A DNA stretch of 64,000 nucleotides, from the NCBI RefSeq assembly GCF_000204055.1, contig NW_006768767.1:2406735-2470734 (forward strand), given 5' to 3'. The first letter of the stretch is position 1. Each line of letters opens with the position of its first letter. This document shows, piece by piece, positions 11,167 through 22,341 of this stretch. The translations under genes were made by a program, and so were the position numbers. Under the pieces are notes generated by a model. It saw nothing but the letters and a program-made list of their open reading frames with translations, was not told the origin of the DNA and made no database searches. The DNA comes from Melampsora larici-populina 98AG31 (lineage: Eukaryota; Basidiomycota; Pucciniomycetes; Pucciniales; Melampsoraceae).

Positions 11167-12980
11167 TCAAAGCTGACGAAAAATCTAATCTGTCTTCAGA
11201 GCCGATCTAAGGCTTCAAAAGTCTCTAGACGATAAGAAACCAAGTGCGGCTAATGGCTATCCAATGGTCCTTGCAAGCAAACCCCTCAAGATACTTGTTG
11301 AGGGTGACGATGTTTATGTAGCTCAGAATGGATTCGTGGCCCAGCGGATCGATTTGAAGGTATTGAAACTCAAGTTCAAAAACTACAATCCAAGTTAACT
11401 GACTTTCATCAAAAGTCGGTTAACGACTTTTTGATTTCTCAAAACACAGACAGGCTCGGTCAAAGGTACTTTCAAAGGTCACGCAGGACCTGTTACTTCA
11501 ATCGCGATATATCATATGGTCACTCCTCAAGGATTACGAAAGCTTTTGATTACCGGTTCTTGGGATAAGACAGTGAAGGTTTGGGATGTAGAAGTGCGCT
11601 CCGAAATCGTATCCCTTCAATCTCACTCGTCAGTTGATTTCAGCGGTTGAAGAGAGGTTTCACTTTGTTCAGACTCAAATTCAATTATCGTCATCGGCTG
11701 CTCATCAAGATTTCGTCAAATCTTTGGAGATGATCCAAGGTCTTGGACTATTTGCATCTGGATCCACCGATCGAGACATTCTACTTTGGGATATCAAGAC
11801 AGCAGTTGATACATACGATTGGGACCAAATCAAAGTCGAACATCGTACTCGGAAGAGTGCTCTCTACAATGCTCGATGTCAAGATAAAGTGGCTACGGTT
11901 GAGGGAGCGCCTATTGTTACAACCACCGACGTCTCTAACGAGTCTTCTACCGAAACTACAGACGCCGGCAAAATTGAAACAGAAGTTTCCGATGTATCGT
12001 CGTCAAAGGCTCCGCCCGGCCCCTTGCACGAGCCTATCCAACGAGTGGGAACGTTGAAGTCGCATACACGTCCGGTCGATGCTTTAGCTTGTCATCCAGT
12101 CTGCAGTATGAGTGATGCACCTATGGGACTTCCTCAAGATCGCAATACCCAACAGCCTCACCTCTTGATCTCTGGTGACACAATGGGAGCTCTAAAAGTT
12201 TGGTGCTTACGCCCTACTGAAGATCGCACCCAGCCCTTCAAAAGCTCTCTAGAATTCACTAGCTCGTTGCATCAGACGAGTATCAATTCCATCCAAATTA
12301 TCAAAGATGACGATTTGCCACCTGATGTTCGGCCCACTGCTCGACTCTGGACCGCGTCTTCTGATCATTCGGTATTACTTTCTATCCTGGATCTTACTTT
12401 GGATGCATCTGTTCGAGTCATGAGTGTACTACGGCTAGAGCAGCCATATTATATCCGATGCGCGCTTCAACTACCTAGTCAAGTAGTTTTCAATTCAATG
12501 CTACCTAATTGGTTGATCACCGGTAGTACGGACGAAGGTATCCGGGTCTACGATTTAGATCAAATTGACGACGAAGTCGACTATACTTCTGTCATGTTCA
12601 ATCCTCGTCCGAAATCCAACACCTCTGAAAAGAAACTGCAAAACGCTTGGTTTGGGTGTGTGGACGCACATTGGCACGAAGTCACCTCACTTGGAGTTTG
12701 GTTTGATCAGGCCAGTTTGCAATCATGGGTGATCAGCGCAAGTTTGGATGGAACTCTGCGTAAGTGGGAAATCGGCGCCTTAAGAACACTGTTCAGCGTG
12801 CAAAAATCGACCCCTAAGGCTTGTGTCAAGTCTACTTGCGAGGAGACCAATATGAAGCTGAGCGCGGAAGAGTATGTGAAATCGATTTTCAATCAAACTG
12901 AACATCTCATTTCTTATTGAAAATTTATTTTTTCTTATAGGGAAGCAGAACTGGCAGAACTCATGGAAAGCATGGATTGA
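11069..12980 (+). CDS. WD40-repeat protein
   Basis: Five exons, 11069-11121, 11200-11359, 11450-11593, 11673-12871 and 12941-12980, give 531 residues with all phases consistent. The N-terminal helix (DEQKLFQTDAQLK) leads to LASKPLKILVEGDDVYVAQN and then successive WD repeats: TFKGHAGPVTSIAIYH with GSWDKTVKVWDVE, a repeat ending STDRDILLWD, SHTRPVDALACHP, and the late repeats ending STDEGIRVYD and ASLDGTLRKWE. The C terminus is the acidic EEEAELAELMESMD, encoded partly by a 40-nt last exon. WD40 propellers are scaffolds; I cannot name the complex. Low-complexity Ser/Thr/Val insertion follows the second blade. The first exon is supported by its sense and phase, but ATG 11069 is not proven because the frame is open a little further upstream. 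Confidence 0.8.
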
Positions 12981-15564
12981 TCTGTAAGATTTTGTCCATC
13001 GTTGTTTGATAATGTTTATGGGAAGTTAAATAGGACTAGTCTTCTTCATATACACATTGTCTTATTGTTTAGCTGTTGACAGCTATGTTCTGGGCAGGGC
13101 AACCCATGCACAAAGTAATGCTCCAGGTGAATCTGTACCTGAGGATACCTTGAATGCTTAAATCCAAGGTCTCTTTGTGGGCTGTGCATGAAGACAATGG
13201 AAAGCCTAGATGACGGTAGACAAAAAAGCTGAAACAAAGGACAATTACTCCTTCTCCAGGAGAACTTTAACTTTTACGCACCTTAGGCTTTACCTTCATC
13301 TACTCATTCTTGAGTATGATTTAAACAATGTTTGTATTTAGTACATGGTTGCAGTACATACAATTTTGACACAATCATTTATGTTTGCTTAACCTATGTC
13401 CAGGGAATTGAGCACTATATCAAGACTACTTGTTTGTATGTATCACTTGTTTTCCTTCACTCAAACATTTGTCTCTTTATATGTGTCATTTTACAACAGG
13501 TCCCCATTTCTCTTTTCATCACTTCTTAGTGATCTTAGCTGCAGTGCTTCTTCACATCACTAATATGTGATTCCTCTCAGGTTTGCTTAGTGTTCCAAGT
13601 TTTCTTGTCTATTTGTTGCTTGTGCTCATAGGAATGATATTTACTCAAACATTTTTCTCTTTATACGTGCCACCTTGCAACAGGTGCTTATTTTGCTTTT
13701 CATCACTTCTTAGTGATATTAGCCACAGTGCTTTACATCACTGATATGTGATTCCTACCAGTCACCTTGACATTCCTATTTAATTAGTCATTTTGATTGA
13801 CTACAAAAAGTCAGACAGTATATATAACCTATGTTTGCATACCATCAGTCCTTGAGTCAGACTCACATGATGAATTCCTAAATCTTCCCTTCTTTCTTTC
13901 TTTTCATATATTACTTTTTTCATAGGAATTTTTCCTTCCTACAATCCAGAGCCCCAATCTAGCCTGGTACCTCAAGCTTGACAAGTGCTGCAAAAAAACT
14001 AATCAGCCATGATGTTTACACAAAATCAACTAAAATCTTTGACTTTTTTGACTATTCCTCAGAAGACTAATTCTTGGAGTTCTTGTTTTTTTTATTCTTG
14101 ACAGTCAAGGGTACACCAAATGAAAATCAGACTGTTTGTTGTGATTAGGCATTACCCGGTCCATGGCTTCTTGCCTCTTGAATAATGATGGTTGTCAGTA
14201 TACCCTCCTCAATATGCCCCATAAAATGGAGCATACTCTAGAAAGATCAAAATTGTAGCCAAGACTTAAGGGTGTACTGATTATATTGATCTCTCATGTC
14301 ATGTAATCACTTGGCTCATCCCTTATCCCCCTGTCCTGAGCACCTACTGCAAAAACTAAGTAAGCATCAAGTTCAAGACTTTTATGTATCCTAGACTTGA
14401 CCCATGTCCACCACTTGTCAAAGATGGACTACAACTCCTTAGTTAAATTTTAAACGCAACCCAGTTATTCAAACCAATTAGTCTATATTCAATATGAAAG
14501 CTTACCCAGTCTATTGATGCATGATGTTGCTGTGAAGCAAATTCAATCTGATTAGACTCTAGAGTATATGAGAAAAGGTCCATACCTAAGCAGCTGTACA
14601 TAGCTCAGTACAATATTGGGCTGGTGTGTTTCTCTGAGCACGCAGCATACAAAAACACTGAGCAACAAAAAAGACCAAGCAACACAACACCATACCAGAG
14701 CAGAACATTTCCTGGTGTGTTGCTACTTGGGGTGTAAGATTTTCCCTTGTTGTGTTGTGGCTGTGACCACTTTGTGAGAAATGCAACCCTGCAACAGGTA
14801 CGGCCCTGGAAATGTTTTAGTTTGTCAATTTCAAATGTTTTTTTAATTCATATGCTTATCCTTTTATTGTTTATCAATTATTGTGTTTATTCTCTTCATT
14901 AATTATGCCTTATGATTATTGATAACTTATACCTATCCCATCAACTTTCTCCTCTGCCTCTGAGGTGTGCAATGGTGCAACAGCAGCTCAGCAACAAGAG
15001 CCGCTGGCACTGTACACAAGCAACCAGAGCAACATTCAATTGTGTTGTGCACAATGCAACAGGAGTGACCTTTTCCCATTGTGTTGTGGCTTTACAGGTC
15101 AAATATTATTGTGTTGTGTGCAAACGTTGGTTTCCCACAACACAGTGCAAAGGCCCATTGTTGATCAGTACATTGAGTAGGGTTTGGTGTCTACAAGGCT
15201 GGTTCTGTACCTAGACAAGGTGGTTTGAGTGAGTTTCAGACAAGAAGAGGGATTAAAATCATATTGAAATGAGGATATGTACCTTGATACATCAACTAGA
15301 ATTCAAGGTCTATGATCAGACTTGGGGTGTATATATAAAGGTCTCTTTGAAGAGACAAGAAACCAGCCTTATAAAGACAGCTGCTTGAGTTATAAGTGAC
15401 TTCAAAATATGACATGTAGATGGACATGCCACACAAGCAATAACTACAACACAGCATATAACTACATGAATGCTATGTAGGAGTGCGTTCTAGTGAAGCT
15501 CTCTTGTCAAGATGATTTCTTATCAACCCCCATATGACTCTTCTTGACTATAAATCTCAATATT
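12981..15564. other. Gene-poor tract between WD40 gene and the 1.17-kb element
   Basis: No supported coding region in about 2.6 kb. It contains the direct duplication described separately and a segment (about 14590-15170) unusually rich in short ACAACACAAC/TTGTGTTGTG motifs on both strands. It is probably decayed mobile-element sequence. Confidence 0.4.
13459..13756. repeat. Direct repeat, two diverged copies of about 115 bp
   Basis: Copies at 13459-13574 and 13643-13756 share ACTCAAACATTT, CTCTTTATA, TTTTCATCACTTCTTAGTGA and ATATGTGATTCCT in the same order, separated by 68 bp. Divergence is roughly 10-15 percent by eye. No ORF is conserved. Likely a local tandem duplication of non-coding DNA. 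Confidence 0.7.
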
Positions 15565-16737
15565 TACGGGATACAAAGTAAAAACCCGGAACAATTCCGG
15601 GTTTCCCAATTCGGCCTTTTTGGCTGTGTTTGAGAAACTCGTAATCTGGGTAAAAATTCCGACTTTTTTTCAAGTTTGAATCCCCAAACGACCCTTCCAC
15701 AACCCTTCTTCTCCGACTTCGCTTCCAAGATCCACTTTGCTTCGGCCTCGACTGATCCAGTCCTCCCTCACCACACTACTCTCCTCTCATTCCTCGTTTT
15801 GCTCTTACTCAAGCACTTCAAAAGTCCATCCAGGCTGCCTGACATGCCAGACAAGCTCTCGCTCAGAATACGTGTGGCACAAACTATGATCAGCTTATCT
15901 TCTGGAAACAATCCTGATCACTCTCTACAATCTCATCTTGATAAACTTGATCAGAGCATTCATCAACAAACATCTCAATCAGACATACAACAAAAACAAG
16001 TTACATTATAAGAGACTACGTTAATAAGAATGCTCAGATTGCAAAAGTAGAAGGTCACTTTCATTCGATTCAAAAATTACAAGACAAACACGTCTCATGA
16101 TGAAAAAACATGATCTAACCGATCAAAATTGATTCGAACATGATGAATTGTATATTTGGCTTGATTTAATTTTTGTTGGGTTCGTATGCGTCTTTTCAGA
16201 AACTAACGTTCATAACACTTCAATCTTCCATTAGTTGATTCCCTGTAGATTGCATGATCTTTTTATTTTTACCTTCGATTCTTCTTTCTGAGTAACTTTC
16301 AAGATTGTGATCGAGCAAATCTTGGTTGATTTCTTCTTTCTCTCCTTTTTTTGAATAGATGAACGTTTCATGTATCTAACTATAACGACCATAGTGAATT
16401 TTGCGACTGTAAAGAAAATCAAATGAATATCGAATGAATACTTATCTATCAAACGTGATGCTTATCTTCTGTCTGAGATGGCTCAGAGGATGAGATGATG
16501 TAACTGAGTCATAGGGTGGTTCTGACTCAGATGGCATAATGATGTGGAACAGTGATTGGAGGGTGTGGAGATGGTTCAGGTTGATGCAGGTTGATGGTAT
16601 GTGTTTGACCACTTGGGATTTGCATATTGGGGGCTATTGGGGGTCTTGAAATTTTTCCGAGTTTCCCAGATTCTGAATTGAAGTTGGGAAACTCGGAAAC
16701 CGGGGAAAAAACTCGGGTTTTTAGTTTGTATCCCGTA
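15565..16737. mobile_element. Inverted-repeat element of 1,173 bp
   Basis: Both ends begin TACGGGATACAAA followed by TAAAAACCCG. The inverted ends continue with GGGTTTCCCA/GAGTTTCCCA and AATCTGGG blocks over about 100 bp. The flanks show ATT on both sides; alternatively the outer TA of each end could be a TA target duplication. Internal sequence has no transposase, so this is non-autonomous. It encloses the ORF at 15676-16011, which is compositionally distinct. The GGGTTTCCC motifs repeat several times within each end. Confidence 0.7.
15676..16011 (+). CDS. Hypothetical ORF inside the 1.17-kb inverted-repeat element
   Basis: A 111-codon ORF starting MNPQTTLPQPFFSDF. It has a Leu-rich hydrophobic run (LLSFLVLLLLKHF) at about residues 36-48 and a Gln/Ser-rich C terminus. 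It lies wholly between the inverted ends of the element. Codon use is more balanced than in the surrounding tract, so it may be captured host sequence. No family is recognised; chance is possible. Confidence 0.25.
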   Translation: MNPQTTLPQPFFSDFASKIHFASASTDPVLPHHTTLLSFLVLLLLKHFKSPSRLPDMPDKLSLRIRVAQTMISLSSGNNPDHSLQSHLDKLDQSIHQQTSQSDIQQKQVTL

Positions 16738-17290
16738 ATTTTGGATGATGTGCCCGCAAAAATCTTATCTCAAGCATTTGATTGAAGTCTCAAGTCTTTT
16801 TCTCCCACTCACTTTATTTTAGCTCCTCGCCTTCCTCAAAACCATTCTCACAATAAATTTGGATATTCACTTTACCACTTCTCTGTGTAATACATATGTT
16901 CTGCCCACTTCCCCTGTGTTTTGTGTTGGGTTTTCCATCTCTTAATCACTGTATCCAATAGCAGGTGTTTTTCTCCTGAGGACTGCTTGTACCATGCACT
17001 TTTTCTTGTCTATACTATGCTTACATGTCTGTACCTTGAAATCAAAGGGCTTTAGGCCCCAATTGTAGCAAAACCACAGCAAGAATCCAAATCCCGCTTG
17101 TAAATTCCTAGATTGTATGTACAGCCATTCCAAGAATGATGGATTAGAAAATTGTAAAAAGTTCATCAGTCCATCAGATATGACACATGTGACTGATTTT
17201 GCCCATTTTGCCCAGAGAAGTAACTTAATTGCACCTGATGTGCACGTCAGCCTTGGCTGATGTACCAATGAATGGTCACAAAGACACATG

Positions 17291-17572
17291 TCATTGGAGT
17301 ATCCCCTTGCTTCCATATTGCTCACTTTTTGAAAAGGAAAACTTGACAAAACCAAAACCATGAGTTTTTCACTGGAGAAAAGTTTCAAAAAGAAATCAAC
17401 CATTGTTAGAATGGCTGTAAAAGTCAGGTTATTGTCATTGGAGAATCCTCTTCCTTCCATATTGCTGACTTTGTGAAAAGAAAAACTTGACAAAACCAAA
17501 GTATGAGTTTTTCACAGGAGAGACTTTCAAAAAGAAACCAACCACTGTTGAAATGGCTGTAAAAGTCATGGT
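17291..17572. repeat. Tandem duplication of about 150 bp
   Basis: Two copies begin TCATTGGAG at 17291 and 17445 and share TTCCATATTGCT, AAAACTTGACAAAACCAAA, GAGTTTTTCAC and ATGGCTGTAAAAGTCA. The 185-codon minus-strand ORF over this area merely reflects the duplicated DNA. It lies just downstream of the first paralogue of the unrecognised family. Confidence 0.7.
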
Positions 17573-17747
17573 TCACATTTGGCTTTCACAAAATAAAGAA
17601 CAGTTTTGTAAATGATTGAGATAAACAGACTAGTGACATTGAGCAAGTGATAAAGTGCTTGATACATTTGTAGTCTGCAATGTTGCTTGTAAATGTGGTG
17701 ACATATTAAAGATAGAAAGATTGCAATTTCAACCCGACATGTGATGA

Positions 17748-19589
17748 TCATATGTTCATTTTTGTAGTTGCAGCTTGGGCCCTAGCAGATAAAACACCTT
17801 CAAAATAACTCCAAAACCTTCTAAAATTTACATCATTAAGACCTTGATGAAGGAAGCGAGTAAAAAGTGTAACATGAAATGCAATTGGTGTGTTCAATTC
17901 TTTGTTTGTATTCTTGTATGTTCCCCTGATAAATTCATTGATACCTTTGCAAATTTTCTGGAGTGGAAATTTGGATAGAGCTAAGTTGGTTGGCTGTGAG
18001 ATTTTAACAAATTGTATCATTTGCGCCAAGTCTGTCTCCCAATCACTGATAAATTTAGCAAGTTTTTTATCGTACTTTAGCAAGGTGTCATGTTCGATAT
18101 CTCCATTGATCAAAAGAACTGGCTCAGATGGATCCCATCCAAACTTTGGTACTCTCGGCCAATCCACATCTTTCCCTAAGTCTCTAATCTCATTTGATTT
18201 CCTGTTCCAATTTCCCAGAGTCGAAACATATATGTTCTCGTTACGTTTAGTAATTGGGTATCCTGCTTGATAATCCTCTTCAAAAGCTTCAGAAACATGC
18301 CTTTCTAACATAGATCGACTATTTGAAGTTGTCATAAATCTCTTGAAGGAATGATCATCATTGACCAATAGAAAAGTTCTTGCAAGTGTTGAAAGCCCAG
18401 GAATTGTTAATTGTACACTTGCTGATTTAACCATCGGTTCTAAAAGTAAAGTGTGATAAATGATCTCTGTATGCCACAAAAGGAAACGAGCAAGTTTTTC
18501 TTCATCAAACAAATATTTGCTCTCAGAAGACCATTTATCATAAGTTCTTAGGAATAAAACTGTGAGACTTTTGATCTTTTTCCAAATCTTTATACTTGGA
18601 TTGCAAGACACAACAAAGTAAACAAATGGAAGTAATCTTTCTGAGGTCCATATCAGCTTTGCTAATTCCCAATTAATGGATTTGTATATTGAAGCTTGAC
18701 TTGGGTATCTCATTGATAATGTATTGATGAGATCTTGCGTGTGATGAATTGCAGCAGCTGAACACATTTTATCGGGAGTGTGTGAATGGAAGTTTCTGAT
18801 ATCTACCTCTTCTAATCTTGGTTTATAATTTTGTCTGAGAGGAGCTATACTTCCCATGCTTTGTACGAATGAATATCCATATGGATTGTTGAATGTCCTG
18901 TGTGGGGTCTTATCGTTAGAAGATTCTGGTGCAGTTGTATAAATTTCTCGAAATAGATCTGGTGTAGATATTTGCTTCATTTTGAGGCTGATTTCCCGAG
19001 TTTTATCACGTTCATTTTGTTCTAGACTACTGAGATTCGGAACAAGATGTACCGCAGTATCCTTATGGTTTTTGTAGATAGATCGTTGAGAGCTTGATGA
19101 ATGTGAATCTTTGTGGTCTGTTAAAGGCGTTATTGCCTTCTCTAGCTCACCTTTTGAGCTTCTCTCTAGATTTTCCATTGAGTTCATTGATGATCCTATT
19201 TCTATGGGCGGGCCGAGAGATAAGGATGCTCCATCCATCGTCGTTCCATCGCGCAGCCTCTTCAGAGGTTTTGAAGGTTGTCTATCGAGTGACTGAGGTT
19301 CCAAGTACTGATTACCTCCCTGTTGATATTGGTTTGAAACTTCTTCACCTCGGTATCCCAATCTTTGTCTCTTGGATTTTGGATAAGCGTTTGGATCCGG
19401 ATATGTTGGTGTACTAGTCCTGAATATATCGACGATATTTCCCTGTTCCGCGAACAACTGGGTGGAAGATTGAATGTCTTCTAGTCTTGGATCCACTTCA
19501 AGAATGTTTACTAAATTTGTGTTTATAGAGATCGCCATATAATTCAAGATAGAGACTGTCCATACCAAAACCTTGCTGAAGTGTATCAT
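17748..19589 (-). CDS. Unrecognised protein with signal-peptide-like N terminus, copy A
   Basis: Single-exon ORF of 613 residues. The N terminus MIHFSKVLVWTVSILNYMA has a short positive region and hydrophobic core consistent with a signal peptide. Residues about 40-270 are low-complexity, Ser/Gln/Pro-rich and poorly conserved with copy B. From about residue 270 (MCSAAAIHHTQDLINTLS) to the end is a folded-looking conserved domain with landmarks SERLLPFVYFVVSCNPS, LLWHTE, IPGLSTLARTFLLV and SQPTNLAL. I do not recognise a Pfam-like family. A variable secreted N-terminal half plus conserved C-terminal half suggests a lineage-specific expanded secreted family. Copy B lies about 1 kb upstream in the same orientation, and a broken third copy is at 52-59 kb. 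The ATG at 19589 fits the conserved signal region in both copies. It could also be a non-secreted protein with a membrane anchor. Confidence 0.75.
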   Translation of the reverse strand: MIHFSKVLVWTVSILNYMAISINTNLVNILEVDPRLEDIQSSTQLFAEQGNIVDIFRTSTPTYPDPNAYPKSKRQRLGYRGEEVSNQYQQGGNQYLEPQSLDRQPSKPLKRLRDGTTMDGASLSLGPPIEIGSSMNSMENLERSSKGELEKAITPLTDHKDSHSSSSQRSIYKNHKDTAVHLVPNLSSLEQNERDKTREISLKMKQISTPDLFREIYTTAPESSNDKTPHRTFNNPYGYSFVQSMGSIAPLRQNYKPRLEEVDIRNFHSHTPDKMCSAAAIHHTQDLINTLSMRYPSQASIYKSINWELAKLIWTSERLLPFVYFVVSCNPSIKIWKKIKSLTVLFLRTYDKWSSESKYLFDEEKLARFLLWHTEIIYHTLLLEPMVKSASVQLTIPGLSTLARTFLLVNDDHSFKRFMTTSNSRSMLERHVSEAFEEDYQAGYPITKRNENIYVSTLGNWNRKSNEIRDLGKDVDWPRVPKFGWDPSEPVLLINGDIEHDTLLKYDKKLAKFISDWETDLAQMIQFVKISQPTNLALSKFPLQKICKGINEFIRGTYKNTNKELNTPIAFHVTLFTRFLHQGLNDVNFRRFWSYFEGVLSARAQAATTKMNI

Positions 19590-20541
19590 TTTGTGGAGTC
19601 GTCACTAAACAACTGCAAGCTGAAAAACTCTTACTGAGAAAATCAGGGAGCAATGATCATGAGTGTCTATTAGATTGTTTTACTTGGTTCATAAGATGCT
19701 CGTTTGGTTCGATGGAGATGCGACGTTCTAGGTGCATAGACGCTGCCACTTGCCCATCCCTGACGCGTTGGAGACTCGAGAGTGAGTTGAAATTGATCCG
19801 GGACCGGATCATCAAACGCATTGTTCTCACTTTAGGCCAGACACGTTTTCTCACCGCGCTTGGATGTACATCGATGTCATCTATGTTGAGGTTGAGGACA
19901 AGTGATAAAGGTAACTAGTCTAAAGGTTGAACGCATCATTAACGGGGAATGCTCAAGTGATGCATTATGCTTTTCAACTGTCAGTTTCAGGAACTGCACT
20001 GTTTTGATCCAAGGAAAGTTTTCAAAGTCCCTCTTGCGCGGCCGCGTCCACGCAATCTCGCACTACCAAACACAAATCCAAAACAAGACAACTTGAAGCT
20101 TGCAAGAAACATTTACGCTTCCACTCTGAAACCCATGAAAAATAAATGTTGTACAAACGCAAGAAAGATAAGAATTGCAATTTGGACCCTTCGTTGTAAA
20201 TCCCCCCGAACAGAAGCACGGAAAACATACGAGAAAACAGATTTTCAGGAGACACCAGGTCCAGAAGACTCAGAAAAGCAAATCAGAATGAAGAAGATCA
20301 CAAAAAAAACTCAAAAGAAAGGAAGAAGAATATTCAAAGTGCAGAAAACCATTTTTCTTCCTTCAACAAGAGAAATCCTCTTCACTTTTACCTTCATCAG
20401 TTCTTTTAGTGAAATTGGATGAATGAAAAATATTTAGTATCTTATGAGTCTGTATGCCTGATACATTTGTTGCTCAGTGATGAGCTGAAATTTTAACCCC
20501 ACAAGTAATGATTATGAGGTGTTAGTTAGTCAAGTGACAAG
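19590..20541. other. Spacer between the two paralogues
   Basis: It contains the 5' flank of copy A, including a stretch at about 19688-19880 that matches 22440-22600 upstream of copy B (CTTGGTTCATAAGAT, AAGACGC/AGTTCTAGG blocks). The duplicated unit therefore included the promoter region. The remaining sequence up to 20541 is the 3' flank of copy B. Short ORFs here are not supported. Confidence 0.5.
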
Positions 20542-22341
20542 TCATAGGTACAAGAAAAGTTCAGGATGATGCCAAAAGTGTTTGAAAAACCTATCATTCA
20601 AATCTTGTTGAAGGAAATGAGAAAATAATGTGACTTGATATAGGATGGGTTCATCAGGTCTTTGTTTTCTAAGTTCAAAGCCTCCATTCACAAATATATT
20701 GATCCCTTTACAAATTTTTTCAAGTGCAAAATGAGGTATAGCTAGATTGGTTGGTTGTGAGGCTTTGATGAATAATAACATTCTTGTAAGCTCTGTGTCC
20801 CATTGATTAAAGAAGTTAAACAGTGATGGATCCCTCCTTGACCTAATATCATGCCCAAGATCCCCATTTATCAGAAGAACTGATGAAGATTTATCCCATG
20901 CAAGGTATGACATTGCTGGCCACTTTACATCTTTCCCTAAGTTCATGATCTCATTTGATGTCTTGTGCCATTTTTCCAAAGTTGAAACATGTGTGCTCCG
21001 ATCATGTTTAGTACTTGGGTATCCTGCTTTGAAATCTTCTTCAAAACTTTCTGAAACATGCCTTTTTATCATAGTTCGGCTGCTTGCAGTTGAAATGAAT
21101 CTCTTGAAGGTATCATCATTAATAACTAACAAAAAGGTTCTTGCAAGTGTTGAAAGTCCAGGAATCTTTAATTGTACATCCGATGATTCTATCATTGGTT
21201 CCAATATTGTAGTATGATACATTACTTCTGTATGCCACAAAAGAAAACAAGTATGTTTTTCTTCATTTAATTGATCATTCTTCTCAATGGACCATGCATC
21301 ATATGCTCTGAAAAAGAGCCCTGTGAGAATTTTGATCTTGTTCCAAATCTTGAAACTTGGATTACAAGACACAACAAAGTAAACAAATGGAAGTAATCTT
21401 TCTGACGTCCACATCAGCTTTCCTACTTCCCAACTAAGATCTTTATATTTCTCAGTGTTACGTGAGTATCTGATTGATAATGTATTAATGAGATCTTGTG
21501 TGTAGTGAATTGCAGCAGCTGAACACATCTTATTAGGAGTGTGTAAATGGAAGTCTCTAATATCAATCCTTGCTGATATTGGTTCAGGATCCTGTCTGGA
21601 TGAGGATATACCTGTCATTCCTTGTACAGATGGGTACCCATATAGGTTGTTGAATGCCCTTTGTGAGGCTATATTAGTAGCAGATGCTGGTGCAGTTGTA
21701 TGGGCTATTTGGGGTGCAATAGGTATATATGCTTGATTCTTTTTGAGACCAATTTCCCAGCTTTGGGAATGTTCTTTTTCTGCTAGACCACTGTGATTTG
21801 GAACAAGATATACAGCAGTATCCTTATAGGTAGATCTTTCAGAGCTTGATGAATGTGAACTTTTGTGGTATGATGGAGGTTGCCTGACCATTCCTGGGTC
21901 ATCTTTTGAGTTTCCTTCTACATGCACCATTGATCTCATGGATGTTCCTGACTCTTTGGGTGGGCCAAGAGACAAGTAAGCATCATCAATTGTTGTTTCA
22001 TCACGTAGTTTTTTGAGAGGTTTCGGAGGATGTCTATCAAGTAATTGAGGAGGCAGCGACTGATAACCTTCCTGTTGGTATTGATGCATAACTTCTTTAC
22101 CTCCATGATCCAATTTTTGTCTCTTGAAAGTTGTGCGAGCGCTTAGGTCCAGATCTGTTGATGTACCTATCCTGAACATATCGTTGAAATTTTCACGTTC
22201 TGTGCAGATGTTTCTGAAGAGCTGAAACTCAGGTAATCTTGAATTCGCTTCGAGAATCTTTTCTGAATTTGTGTTCATAGAGATAGCCATGTGATTCAAG
22301 ATGAACACTGTCCATACCCAAACCTGACTCAAGTGCATCAT
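20542..22341 (-). CDS. Unrecognised protein with signal-peptide-like N terminus, copy B
   Basis: Single-exon ORF of 599 residues, paralogous to copy A along its whole length. The N terminus MMHLSQVWVWTVFILNHMA again fits a signal peptide. The middle is Ser/Pro/Gln-rich. The conserved C-terminal half begins at the same motif (MCSAAAIHYTQDLINTLS) and keeps TSERLLPFVYFVVSCNPS, LLWHTE, IPGLSTLARTFLLV, a HVSE.FEED.(K/Q)AGYP block and SQPTNLA. Identity looks around half in the conserved region, so the duplication is not recent. Both frames remain open, suggesting both are functional. There is no intron in either copy. The function is unknown. The 5' flank shares sequence with that of copy A. Confidence 0.75.
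   Translation of the reverse strand: MMHLSQVWVWTVFILNHMAISMNTNSEKILEANSRLPEFQLFRNICTERENFNDMFRIGTSTDLDLSARTTFKRQKLDHGGKEVMHQYQQEGYQSLPPQLLDRHPPKPLKKLRDETTIDDAYLSLGPPKESGTSMRSMVHVEGNSKDDPGMVRQPPSYHKSSHSSSSERSTYKDTAVYLVPNHSGLAEKEHSQSWEIGLKKNQAYIPIAPQIAHTTAPASATNIASQRAFNNLYGYPSVQGMTGISSSRQDPEPISARIDIRDFHLHTPNKMCSAAAIHYTQDLINTLSIRYSRNTEKYKDLSWEVGKLMWTSERLLPFVYFVVSCNPSFKIWNKIKILTGLFFRAYDAWSIEKNDQLNEEKHTCFLLWHTEVMYHTTILEPMIESSDVQLKIPGLSTLARTFLLVINDDTFKRFISTASSRTMIKRHVSESFEEDFKAGYPSTKHDRSTHVSTLEKWHKTSNEIMNLGKDVKWPAMSYLAWDKSSSVLLINGDLGHDIRSRRDPSLFNFFNQWDTELTRMLLFIKASQPTNLAIPHFALEKICKGINIFVNGGFELRKQRPDEPILYQVTLFSHFLQQDLNDRFFKHFWHHPELFLYL

Noticed and set aside
14586..15214. Inverted-repeat element rich in ACAACAC motifs
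   Set aside because: Arms could not be aligned beyond the simple motif; no convincing ends.
16942..17499. 185-codon minus-strand ORF with internal protein repeat
   Set aside because: The repeat is caused by the DNA tandem duplication; no signal of a domain and the ORF ends inside ordinary AT-rich spacer.
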